Below are positions 21,960-29,822 of a stretch of 32,621 nt of DNA, in pieces. Made by a program: the position numbers and the translations under genes. The notes beneath the pieces are model-generated. The model made no database searches. It was not told the origin of the DNA and saw only the letters and a list, made by a program, of their open reading frames with translations. The stretch's first letter is position 1; every line of letters begins with the position of its first letter. This stretch comes from an uncultured Collinsella sp. (GTDB lineage: Bacteria; Actinomycetota; Coriobacteriia; Coriobacteriales; Coriobacteriaceae). The DNA lies in assembly GCA_958427895.1 (NCBI GenBank), contig CAUADW010000015.1, positions 1-32,621 of the forward strand, in the 5' to 3' direction.

Positions 21960-22137
21960 CTATTAGCCTATCGGAAGTCTAAGAAGTATTCATCTATCTC
22001 GATGAAATACTCGATGAACGTCCTAAAATATGCGATGAGCGGATAAGAATACTCATTATGTAGCTTTACTTAAATAAAGGCACCCTGCAATTACTGTGCC
22101 TGAATAAAGTGCCTTGCACGGGGCGCAAAGAAAAATT
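21960..22137. other. AT-rich intergenic region with repeated TCGATGAA motifs
   Basis: No gene is seen in this stretch, which makes up most of the 308-bp gap ahead of the C69 gene. An inverted repeat GTATTCATC / GATGAAATAC (21986-22010, one bulge) is followed by further TCGATGAA and GCGATGAG copies up to about 22038. GGCAC / GTGCC repeats lie at 22079-22115. The C69 promoter should be here and the repeats may be operator sites. No clear -35/-10 pair was found. Confidence 0.4.
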
Positions 22138-22170
22138 CCCCGCTGTTTGGCAAATGCATAAACAACGGGG
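22138..22170 (-). terminator. terminator after the 30-residue membrane protein gene
   Basis: Minus strand CCCCGTTGTTT / AAACAGCGGGG (one mismatch) is followed by AATTTTT. It ends the diacylglycerol kinase and small membrane protein unit. Confidence 0.8.
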
Positions 22171-22207
22171 GAGACGATAATTGGATGAATATCATACCGA
22201 TGTGGAA

Positions 22208-22300
22208 TTACTTCTTCCGGCGGTGGATCACGTTAATCGCATAGCCGATGAGCATGGCCAGAACAATGACGATAAAGCCGGGCAGGGGAGTGTCGTTCAT
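22208..22300 (-). CDS. 30-residue single-pass membrane protein
   Basis: This is a short gene not normally called. It has a strong AGGAGG site 4-5 nt before the ATG, starts 9 nt after the stop of the lipid kinase gene, and is followed by a real terminator. The peptide begins MNDTPLPGF, has a hydrophobic core of about 18 residues (FIVIVLAMLIGYAINVI), and ends in the basic HRRKK. The arrangement predicts a single helix with the C-terminus in the cytoplasm. Function is unknown. Its coupling to a lipid-kinase gene suggests a role in membrane localisation or regulation of that enzyme, which is inference only. Confidence 0.72.
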   Translation of the reverse strand: MNDTPLPGFIVIVLAMLIGYAINVIHRRKK

Positions 22301-22309
22301 GGGGTCCTC

Positions 22310-23227
22310 CTATTTTCCGAGTGGGGAGAATTCGTCGACGATGAGGTCGAGGCATTGCGGAAGTGCGCGGGCGCCAAAGACGCCCGAGTTGCTGGAGATG
22401 ATCTCGCCATCGAACTGCATGCCCAGCGACGGCGTGCAGGTGATCTTGGCTTCTTTGGTCTGTATGATCTTGAACTGCGGGCGGCCGAGCACCTTGCCGG
22501 CGGGGTCGAGTGCGGCGGTGATCACGGTGGGCAGGAGCTGGACGGTTTTTACGGGCTCGATGACCGCGATGTCGACCATGCCGTCGTTCATACGGCAATC
22601 GGGGAACAGGTTGATGTCGTTTTGAATGACCGAGGTGTTGCCGGCCATGCAGCAGATGCCATCGAGCTCCTCGACAATGCCGTCATGCTCAATCGTAAAG
22701 TGCGCCACCGTGGGGTTGGGTGTGGCGAGCGCCGACAGGAAATAGGCAATCTCACCGATGTCGTTTTTGGTGGGGGCGGCCTTCATCATGATCTCGGCGT
22801 CGAATCCAGAGCCGGCGATGATGATAAAGCCGTGACGCTTCTCGTTGCCGTTCTCGTCGAGCCAAAAGAGCTCGCCCATGTCCACTTTGACCGTGCGACC
22901 GGCGCGGCAAGCCTTGGCAAGCGCCGCTGCCTCGGGGGCATTGCCAATGTTGTTGAAGAACAGGCAGGCCGTGCCGGAGGGGAAGACGAGCGTGGGGACG
23001 CCGCACCCGCGCATCTGGTCGAGCACGTTGGAGACGGTGCCGTCGCCGCCCGAAACGACCACGCGATCAAACTCGCGCACGTCTGCCACGGCGTCCTCGG
23101 GTTCCATGCCATCGCCGATAAAACGCATCACGACCTCGTCGCCGCCCTGCGCGAGGGCGTGCGTGAACGCGTAGATTTCATCTGAGCTGGGGCCCGATGC
23201 CGGGTTGTGGATGATAAGGCAGCGCAT
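22310..23227 (-). CDS. diacylglycerol kinase-family lipid kinase
   Basis: This 305-residue soluble lipid/sphingosine kinase-like protein (DAGK catalytic domain) opens with LIIHNPASGPSS, the start of the nucleotide-binding fold. The family signature SGGDGT is at residues 59-64. The second motif reads FPSGTACLFFNN (82-93), where most homologues have P-x-GT-x-ND-F/L-A, so the usual Asn-Asp is missing. The C-terminal beta-rich domain (NDGMVDIAVIEPV, FDGEIISSNSG) is intact. It phosphorylates diacylglycerol or a similar lipid at the inner membrane face; the altered motif makes the exact substrate uncertain. The ATG has only a weak ribosome binding site. The 30-residue membrane protein is encoded directly downstream. 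Confidence 0.85.
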   Translation of the reverse strand: MRCLIIHNPASGPSSDEIYAFTHALAQGGDEVVMRFIGDGMEPEDAVADVREFDRVVVSGGDGTVSNVLDQMRGCGVPTLVFPSGTACLFFNNIGNAPEAAALAKACRAGRTVKVDMGELFWLDENGNEKRHGFIIIAGSGFDAEIMMKAAPTKNDIGEIAYFLSALATPNPTVAHFTIEHDGIVEELDGICCMAGNTSVIQNDINLFPDCRMNDGMVDIAVIEPVKTVQLLPTVITAALDPAGKVLGRPQFKIIQTKEAKITCTPSLGMQFDGEIISSNSGVFGARALPQCLDLIVDEFSPLGK

Positions 23228-23325
23228 ACTTACGTTCCCGTTCTGTGACTAACCGAGTATAGTTGTAAGGTAATGCCGATATCCTACCCGTGTTTTTCGG
23301 GCCTAACCTTATTCGATGGGTTGAT

Positions 23326-24459
23326 ATGTACATTTCCACACATCAGGCTCTGCTCGACTTTTGCCAACGCGCCCGCGAGTTCGACGCGATTGCCGTCGAT
23401 ACCGAGTTTTTGCGCGAGCGCACGTTCCACCCGCGCCTGTGCTTGGTCCAGATCGCCACCCCTGCCGAGAGCGTCGCGGTCGATCCTCTGGTGATCGACG
23501 ACCTGTCGCCGCTCGCCGAGCTTATGGGCGATGAGAGCGTGACCAAGGTGTTTCACGCCTGCTCGCAGGATATGGAGGTTATGCTCCATACCGTGGGCGT
23601 GCTGCCGCGTCCCATTTTTGACACACAGGTCGCCGCCGCCTTTTTGGGCGAGCGCCAGCAGATTTCCTACGGCGCGCTCGTGCAGACGTTTTGCGGCGTT
23701 TCGTTGCCCAAGACCGAGTCGCTGACCGACTGGTCGCGCCGCCCGCTGACCGACAAACAGATCGAGTACGCGATCGATGACGTCAAGTACCTGATTGTCG
23801 CCTATACCGAGATGATGAGCCGCCTGCGTGAGCTGGGCCGCGTGGACTGGGTGCTCGACGAGTTGCGTCCGCTGGCCGACGAGTCGCACTACCGCGCCGA
23901 CCGCCATGAGGCATTCCGCAAGGTCAAGCGCATCAACTCGTGTAGCCGCCATCAGCTGGGCATCGCGCGCGAGCTTGCCGCTTGGCGCGAGGACCGCGCC
24001 GAGCGCCGCAACATCCCACGCAAGTGGGTCATGTCCGACGATACGCTGCTGGCGCTCGTCAAGCGCAATCCTGTGCGCGTTGAGGAGTTCCGCAGCATCC
24101 GCGGCACCGATCAGCTGGGGGAGCGCGACGTGGACGGCGCGCTCATGGCCATTAAGCGCGGTGCGAGCTGCCCGCACGATCGCCTGCCGCTCATGGTGCG
24201 CGGGCACCGTCAGATTTCGCCGGAGCTGGAAAGCGTGACGGACCTGATGTATGCGCTCATTCGCCTGGTCGCCGAGCGCTCGGGCGTGGCGACCTCGGTC
24301 ATTGCCTCGCGCGATGACCTGGCCGACTATATTGAGCATCCCGAGCAGAGCCCCCTGCGCGAAGGCTGGCGCTTTGAGCTCGTGGGCTCGCGCCTGGACG
24401 ATCTGCTCTCGGGCAACATGGGACTCACCGTGAAGGACGGAAAGATTGAGTTGTTATAG
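23326..24459 (+). CDS. rnd: ribonuclease D
   Basis: This is a 377-residue 3'-5' exoribonuclease of the DEDDy type. The exonuclease domain (about 1-175) shows AVDTEF (DTEF 25-28), HACSQDMEV, and the late IEYAIDDVKYL with the Tyr and Asp expected of the third motif. HRDC-like helical domains follow from about residue 195 (ELAAWREDRAERRNIPRKWV). It trims tRNA and other stable RNAs in the family. The ATG 23326 is chosen because the protein aligns from MYISTHQAL; the GTG at 23290 adds 12 non-conserved residues. Neither has a strong ribosome binding site. A TATAGT -10-like sequence lies at 23258-23263. Confidence 0.9.
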   Translation: MYISTHQALLDFCQRAREFDAIAVDTEFLRERTFHPRLCLVQIATPAESVAVDPLVIDDLSPLAELMGDESVTKVFHACSQDMEVMLHTVGVLPRPIFDTQVAAAFLGERQQISYGALVQTFCGVSLPKTESLTDWSRRPLTDKQIEYAIDDVKYLIVAYTEMMSRLRELGRVDWVLDELRPLADESHYRADRHEAFRKVKRINSCSRHQLGIARELAAWREDRAERRNIPRKWVMSDDTLLALVKRNPVRVEEFRSIRGTDQLGERDVDGALMAIKRGASCPHDRLPLMVRGHRQISPELESVTDLMYALIRLVAERSGVATSVIASRDDLADYIEHPEQSPLREGWRFELVGSRLDDLLSGNMGLTVKDGKIELL

Positions 24460-24523
24460 GGAAGCCTAGTCGGCTGAGTGGGTAGAATGCCTCCAACGTG
24501 TAACTCGATTCGGAGGAATTCGC

Positions 24524-25228
24524 ATGCCTTATTACTATGGATATGGCTTTGGCATTGACCCGCTGTACCTGCTGGTTGTTCTTGTCTGCACGGTGCTTGG
24601 CCTTGCCGCGCAGAGCTATATCAACTCGACGTACAAGACGTGGTCTAAGGTTCGCTCGGACGGCGATACGGGTTCCACGGTCGCTCGCCGCATGCTCGAC
24701 GCCAACGGTTGTAGCGCCGTGGGCATCAAGGGCGTTGCCGGCGAGCTCACCGATCATTACAACCCGCAGGACAACAACCTGTATCTGTCGGATGCCAACC
24801 GTTCGGGCGGGTCGGTCGCAAGTGTTGCCGTCGCCTGCCACGAGGCGGGCCATGCCGCCCAGCGCCAAAGCGGTTACGCCATGATGAAGGTACGTACCGC
24901 TTTGGTCCCCGTCGTCAACTTTACCCAGAACACCTGGACGATCGTGCTGCTCATGGGCCTGTTCATGAACATCGCGGGGCTCACGACCCTCGCGCTGGTC
25001 TTCTTCTCGTTTAGCGTGCTGTTCCAGCTGGTTACGCTGCCGGTCGAGATCGATGCCAGTCGCCGCGCCGTGGCGTATATCGAACAGTCGGGCATGAGTT
25101 CCAAGCAGGTCAACGGCGCCAAGAAGGTGCTGACGGCAGCCGCGCTTACCTATGTGGCCGCAGCGCTCACTTCGATCATTCAACTGCTCTACCTTATGGC
25201 TCGCTACAACAGAAATTCCAACCGATAA
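24524..25228 (+). CDS. yugP: YugP-type zinc membrane metallopeptidase
   Basis: The 234-residue integral membrane protein of the neutral zinc metallopeptidase family has an N-terminal helix (LYLLVVLVCTVLGLAAQ), the zinc-binding HEAGH at 106-110 preceded by VAVAC, two adjoining hydrophobic segments (about 140-172), and a final helix after VLTAAALTYVAAAL. The conserved NPQDNNLYLSD segment precedes the active site, as in YugP proteins. The start has GGAGGAATTCGC before it. Substrate unknown; members are thought to process membrane or surface proteins. It is a stand-alone gene after rnd. Confidence 0.92.
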   Translation: MPYYYGYGFGIDPLYLLVVLVCTVLGLAAQSYINSTYKTWSKVRSDGDTGSTVARRMLDANGCSAVGIKGVAGELTDHYNPQDNNLYLSDANRSGGSVASVAVACHEAGHAAQRQSGYAMMKVRTALVPVVNFTQNTWTIVLLMGLFMNIAGLTTLALVFFSFSVLFQLVTLPVEIDASRRAVAYIEQSGMSSKQVNGAKKVLTAAALTYVAAALTSIIQLLYLMARYNRNSNR

Positions 25229-25241
25229 CAAATAGGACAGG

Positions 25242-25276
25242 CAGGCGCCGCGGGGATTCGTGTCCTCGCGGCGCTG
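25242..25276 (+). terminator. GC-rich hairpin after yugP
   Basis: CAG-GCGCCGCGGGGA / TCCTCGCGGCGCTG (one bulge, one wobble) with a 6-nt loop. No T-run follows, so it is a possible but weak terminator. Confidence 0.5.
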
Positions 25277-25343
25277 TACTATGTGTTGGACTTAAATTTG
25301 CACGGGGCCGGAGCCCTTGTGCACGATGACGAAAGGAGGCTGC

Positions 25344-26795
25344 GTGGCAGGCTGGAACCTAACCGGCAATGCCGTTTCCGCCGAGTTCGACGGTTCGGAC
25401 GATCAGGAGCGCAAAGAGCTTAGCGTGAGCCAAGCGGTGGAGATCGCCGCCGGTGCGCTCGATGCCATTCCGCAGCTGAGCGTTTTGGGCGAGGTCACGG
25501 GTTTTCGTGGTCCCAATGCCCGAAGCGGCCACTGCTACTTCCAAATCAAGGACGACTCGGCGGCCGTCGACTGCATCATCTGGAAGGGCGCCTACCTTAA
25601 GCGCACCTTCGATCTGCGCGACGGCATGCAGGTGAGCTTTAAAGGCAGCTTCAATCTCTACAAGCCTACGGGTCGCATGAGCTTCGTCGCCCGCTCGTTC
25701 TCGCTGGCGGGGGAGGGCTTGCTGCGTCAGCAGGTGGCTCAGTTGGCCGAAAAGCTACGCCGCGAGGGCCTGATGGACGAAGCGCGCAAGCGCCGCATCC
25801 CGGTGTTTTGCTCGCGCGTGGCGGTCGTCACCTCGCTTTCGGGCGCCGTAATCGACGACGTCAAGCGTACGCTGCGCCGTCGCAACCCGCTCGTCGAGCT
25901 TGTCTGCGTGGGCGCAAAGGTCCAGGGCGAGGGTGCGCCGGCGGAGCTTATTGAAGGCTTGCGCCGCGCCGCTGCCATTACGCCGGCGCCCGATTGCATT
26001 TTGCTCGTGCGTGGCGGCGGTTCCTTCGAGGACCTCATGACCTTTAACGACGAGAATCTTGCCCGTGCGGTGGCAGCCTGTCCCGTGCCCGTGGTGACCG
26101 GTATTGGGCATGAGCCCGATACCTCGATCTGCGACATGGTGAGCGACCGTCGCGCCTCCACGCCAACGGCAGCGGCAGAATCGGTGGCGCCGGCCATGAC
26201 GGAGTTGGCCGACGTGCTCGAGACGCGCCATCAGCGTCTGGGCGCCGCGATGGCTTCGATGATCGGGTCGGATCAGGTCGATCTGGAAATGCTCGACCAG
26301 CGCGGTCGTCGTGCCTGGGACGCCTATACGGCTCGTCTGGGCGACGCGCTCGATGCGGCCGCGTGCCGCCCGTGCCTCAACGACCCAACGTTTATGGTCG
26401 AGCGTCGCGAGTCTGAGCTTGCCCTGACGGCCGATCGTCTGTCCGGCGCCATAACGCGTTCGGTTGGGGTCTTCCGCTCCAACTTCGAGCGTCTGCCCGA
26501 GCGCTTGATCGCAAGCACCTCGGGGCTCGATAGCAAGCGCCATGCGCTCACGCTTGCGAGCTCCCGTCTGGAGCATCAGGGACGTACGATGCTCAGCAAG
26601 CCCGCGTCCGACCTGGGCCGAGCTGCCGCGTCGCTCGATGCCTTGTCGCCGCTCAAGGTGCTTGCCCGCGGTTACTCCATCGCGTACAGCGAGGACGGTG
26701 TGGCTACGAGTGCCAAGACCTTTAAGCCCGGCGACGCCATCCGCGTGCGCATGGCGGACGGCAACGTGGCGGCAACGGTCGATACGGTCGAGTAA
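25344..26795 (+). CDS. xseA: exodeoxyribonuclease VII large subunit
   Basis: XseA is the catalytic part of exonuclease VII, which degrades single-stranded DNA with the small XseB. The 483-residue protein has an N-terminal OB fold (about 20-115; LSVLGEVTGFRGPNARSGHC) and then the catalytic domain containing RVAVVTSLSGAVIDDVKRTL, LLVRGGGSFEDLMTFNDENL and VTGIGHEPDTSICDMVSD. Long helices follow (about 290-430), and the end carries LSPLKVLARGYSIAY. The GTG 25344 is the start: AAAGGAGG lies 4 nt upstream, and the frame opens only 9 codons earlier. xseB follows after 42 nt. Confidence 0.96.
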   Translation: MAGWNLTGNAVSAEFDGSDDQERKELSVSQAVEIAAGALDAIPQLSVLGEVTGFRGPNARSGHCYFQIKDDSAAVDCIIWKGAYLKRTFDLRDGMQVSFKGSFNLYKPTGRMSFVARSFSLAGEGLLRQQVAQLAEKLRREGLMDEARKRRIPVFCSRVAVVTSLSGAVIDDVKRTLRRRNPLVELVCVGAKVQGEGAPAELIEGLRRAAAITPAPDCILLVRGGGSFEDLMTFNDENLARAVAACPVPVVTGIGHEPDTSICDMVSDRRASTPTAAAESVAPAMTELADVLETRHQRLGAAMASMIGSDQVDLEMLDQRGRRAWDAYTARLGDALDAAACRPCLNDPTFMVERRESELALTADRLSGAITRSVGVFRSNFERLPERLIASTSGLDSKRHALTLASSRLEHQGRTMLSKPASDLGRAAASLDALSPLKVLARGYSIAYSEDGVATSAKTFKPGDAIRVRMADGNVAATVDTVE

Positions 26796-26837
26796 GCCGC
26801 GTTTCATAGCGATAAACCTTTAGGAAAGGAAACAGAT

Positions 26838-27104
26838 ATGGCAGAGAAGACCCCGGTCGAGCAGCTTACGTACAAGCAGGCCTCGCAGGAGCTGGAGCTC
26901 ATCATCCGCAGCCTGGAGTCGGGCGATATGGAGCTCGAGGAGTCGCTTGAGAGCTATACCCGCGGCGTCGAGCTCTTCAAGAGCCTGCGCACCCGCCTGT
27001 CCGATGCCGAGCAGAAGGTCTCGGTGCTCCTTAAGGACGTCGACGGCAACGACGTGCTCGCCGACGGCGAGGCCGCCAACACCGACGACAACCTTTCGTT
27101 CTAA
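26838..27104 (+). CDS. xseB: exodeoxyribonuclease VII small subunit
   Basis: The 88-residue XseB is a short helical protein that binds XseA and inhibits or tunes its activity. The usual KQASQELELIIRSLESGDME and LEESLESYTRGVELFKSLRT segments are present, followed by an acidic tail. The ATG has GGAAAGGAAAC upstream. It is co-directional with xseA and the HIT gene. Confidence 0.95.
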   Translation: MAEKTPVEQLTYKQASQELELIIRSLESGDMELEESLESYTRGVELFKSLRTRLSDAEQKVSVLLKDVDGNDVLADGEAANTDDNLSF

Positions 27105-27153
27105 CCATCCCGACCAAATATAATTACCTTGGTCTGTGAGAAAGGAACCTACC

Positions 27154-27489
27154 ATGTGTGATTGCATCTTCTGCAAAATTGCCAACCACGAGATCCCTTC
27201 GACCGTTGTCTATGAGGACGACCAGGTCATCGCCTTCGACGACCTCAACCCCCAGGCACCGGTCCACACGCTCGTGATCCCCAAGAAGCACTACAGCGAC
27301 ATCGCCGACAACGTGCCTGCCGAGACCATGGGCGCCATGGCCCACGCCATCCAGGAGGTCGCTAAGGCCAAGGGCCTGGAGGACGGTTTCCGCGTCATCT
27401 CCAACAAGGGCGTCAATGCCGGCCAGACCGTCATGCACTTCCACATGCACGTCCTCGGCGGCAAGAACCTGGGCGAGAACCTCATCTGA
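27154..27489 (+). CDS. HIT family nucleotide-binding hydrolase
   Basis: The 111-residue HIT (histidine triad) protein has an N-terminal CDCIFCKI with Cys residues as in bacterial zinc-type HIT proteins, and the triad MHFHMH with His95, His97 and His99 followed by VLGGKN. Family members hydrolyse adenosine 5'-monophosphoramidates and related compounds. Length and ends match the family. The ATG 27154 follows GAAAGGAACC; the earlier frame from 27136 includes that site, so it is not the start. Confidence 0.94.
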   Translation: MCDCIFCKIANHEIPSTVVYEDDQVIAFDDLNPQAPVHTLVIPKKHYSDIADNVPAETMGAMAHAIQEVAKAKGLEDGFRVISNKGVNAGQTVMHFHMHVLGGKNLGENLI

Positions 27490-27530
27490 GGACGCACGGC
27501 CCGTCGCCTTGGCTGCCTTTGGAGTAACCT

Positions 27531-28421
27531 ATGCAGCTTTCTCAACTCGAATACCTTCAAGCGGTAGCGAACTACGGCGGCGTGCGCAAAGCGGCTCGCG
27601 CCGTTCACGTGAGCCCACAGGCCGTTTCGTCGGCAATCAAAAAGTTGGAATCTGAGTATCAGATTGTTTTGCTCGACCGATCGGCGGGGGAGGCTGTTTT
27701 GTCTCCGGCGGGCAGAGAATTTGCGCGTCGTGCACGCGTAATCCTGGCACAAGTCGACGATCTCAAAAAGTACGCTCAATCGGGGAACGGCGGCGTTTCG
27801 CCCGACGGCCACTTCCGTCTTTACGCCCCCTGTCTTCACGGGCGGGGGCGTCTTTTTTCCGAAAACTGGTACGACTCGTTTGAAAGCTCGCACCCCCAGA
27901 TTCACCTTGATGTTTGGCATCAGCCAACGGCCACATGCTTTGAATCACTTGTGCTTGGAATTTCGGACGCGGCCATCTCATTTGAGGAACCAAGGGACAG
28001 CGTCCTTTCTTCAAAATACTTGGGTGAAAAGGAGCTCAAGGTTCTTTCGTGTCCAGCGGGTCATCAATCTGTGGGCGCCATGACCATTCGCGAGTTACTG
28101 AGCGGCAGGCTCGCTGTTCCCATTAATTTGTCACCCTGTCTCAATGCGATTAACCAATGCCCTGAAGCCCAGCTCGTCAATTTTCGCTTCCGCGACGTCG
28201 AATACGAAAACAGGGCGCAGACTGAGTTTCTTCAAGCCGGGGGATTGATATTGAGTTTTTCTGGCTCTTCTCTCGCAACAGATGGACTGGAAGTGAGCGA
28301 GTGCTCCATTGAAGGCTCGCATGACGTGGCCTTGCCCATCTATTTTTGCTATCGACAAAATGCCTGGACCGATCGACACCAGACGGTATTTCTTCACCTA
28401 TTGCGTCATCTCGCTTCGTGA
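27531..28421 (+). CDS. LysR-family transcriptional regulator
   Basis: The 296-residue LysR-type regulator has an N-terminal winged helix-turn-helix (1-60; MQLSQLEYLQAVANYGGVRK then KAARAVHVSPQAVSSAIKKL), a linker helix, and a LysR substrate-binding fold (about 90-296). The effector domain is divergent, so the inducer cannot be predicted. The gene and the next (MFS) are less GC-rich than their neighbours, suggesting acquisition. Regulation of the downstream transporter is likely by position. Confidence 0.88.
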   Translation: MQLSQLEYLQAVANYGGVRKAARAVHVSPQAVSSAIKKLESEYQIVLLDRSAGEAVLSPAGREFARRARVILAQVDDLKKYAQSGNGGVSPDGHFRLYAPCLHGRGRLFSENWYDSFESSHPQIHLDVWHQPTATCFESLVLGISDAAISFEEPRDSVLSSKYLGEKELKVLSCPAGHQSVGAMTIRELLSGRLAVPINLSPCLNAINQCPEAQLVNFRFRDVEYENRAQTEFLQAGGLILSFSGSSLATDGLEVSECSIEGSHDVALPIYFCYRQNAWTDRHQTVFLHLLRHLAS

Positions 28422-28460
28422 GGCCATTTGGCCTCGTGGCGTCAAGTGAATGTTGACGCC
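28420..28460 (+). promoter_or_regulatory. two adjacent small hairpins between LysR and MFS genes
   Basis: GAGGCCA / TGGCCTC (28420-28435, overlapping the LysR stop) and GGCGTCAA / TTGACGCC (28438-28460). The second could be a LysR-type operator or a terminator; no T-run follows. Confidence 0.4.
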
Positions 28461-28540
28461 TTGTAACACATGACTGACGGCTTTGCCCTCATGCTTTTCC
28501 AAGATTTCGGTTTGGGCTATTGGCTCTTGGAGGGCGGAGC

Positions 28541-29702
28541 ATGAAAAACCGTACGGTTTTGCTTTATATGACGTTCGTTTTTCTGTCGAACTTCAGCACC
28601 ATTTTGTATTTTCTGACGGTTTACCTTGAATTCGTCGGATTCTCGATGGTAGCGATTTCTAGCATGATGATTGCGTATCAAGTGAGCAAGTTCATCCTTG
28701 AAGTTCCCACTGGCTATATTGCTGATAGGTTTGGACGAAAGACAAGCGGCCTCGTTGGCATTGCGGGAATGCTTGGGTACTACGCCGCCCTGCTCCTCGT
28801 CCGATCTCCTCTGCTTTTAATCGGTGCGTTTGCTCTCAAGGGTTTTGCCGTTGCATGTGTGAGCGGATCCATCGAAGCGATTTACATTGATAGCGTCTCT
28901 CAGGACCAACTCGTGAGACTTAATATCGTTGAGCGATTTGTCTTCTATGCGTCTTATGCCTTCTCCGCTTGTGTGGGCGGTTTCATTTCGTCCGCTGGCG
29001 CGTATCTCGTTGGTCTTTCGGCAGATATCATCGCAATGGTGTTGACGTTGGTTGTTGTTGTCTGCATTCCTGAGATGCGAAGAGAGGGCACTGCGGCAAC
29101 ACCTGAACGTGGAATTAGCCCGAAGATGATCGGTGCCGCTATTGCGTGTAATGGTATTCTTCGTTCGGCGTTCATCATGGACTGTTCTCAGGCATTTGCT
29201 TTTGTCGCCCTGGAAGACTTTTTCTCACTGCTGCTTGCGGGTCGCGGAATGAATGCCGTCGCTTCGGGCGTGACCATTGCGATCCAGCTCCTTGCCTCCG
29301 CCTCCATAGGGTTTATCGTACCCAGTGTGATTGCTCGTGTCGACAAGGGCCGTTTTGCGCGTATTTGCGGCATCATTCGCTTAGCATTGACAGCTTTGTT
29401 TTTGATTCCCCCTTACTCCGGCTAATTTGCTGCCCGTGTTCTATGTGCTGCAGACGGTTGCGTACTCGTTGTTTGCCCCAATCAAATACTCAGTTTTCCA
29501 AAATGCTGCCGATTCATCGATGCGCTGTTCGCTGATTTCGGTTCAAAGCCAGATGGTGGCGGTTGGTGCCATCCTTTTCTATCTGCTCAACGCTGTGTTG
29601 AGTAGCGTTGCGGGCATTCGAGTCGTATTGCTTGTTGCGCTCGGGATTTCTTCCCTGGTGTATATCCCCGCGCTATTTCGTCTTACAAGTCAAAGGCCGT
29701 GA
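28541..29702 (+). pseudogene. MFS transporter with a frameshift
   Basis: A major facilitator transporter is split into two frames. From the ATG 28541 (GGAG upstream) the first frame gives about 295 residues with membrane helices, the MFS loop motif (GYIADRFGRKTSG) and a stop at 29423-29425. The remaining 91 or so codons continue in the +1 frame with obvious MFS character (LLPVFYVLQTVAYSLFAPIK). The break falls at a run of five C's (29408-29412). Removing one C restores LFLIPLTPANLLPVFY and a complete transporter of about 386 residues. It may be a recent mutation, a phase-variable tract or a sequencing error. Substrate unknown. Confidence 0.85.
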
Positions 29703-29735
29703 GTATTTGGGCATCGATAACTTATATATCAACGC

Positions 29736-29769
29736 AATAAACCCGAGCGCGAGGGCGTTTGGGTTTATT
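29736..29769 (+). terminator. terminator after the MFS gene
   Basis: AATAAACCCGAGCGC / GCGTTTGGGTTTATT pair over all 15 positions (two wobbles) with a GAGG loop and a weak ATT tail. Confidence 0.75.
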
Positions 29770-29822
29770 ATTGAAGCGTATGTAACCTGGCGGCGCCACA
29801 CCGCCTGTTAGTAGGGAGACAC

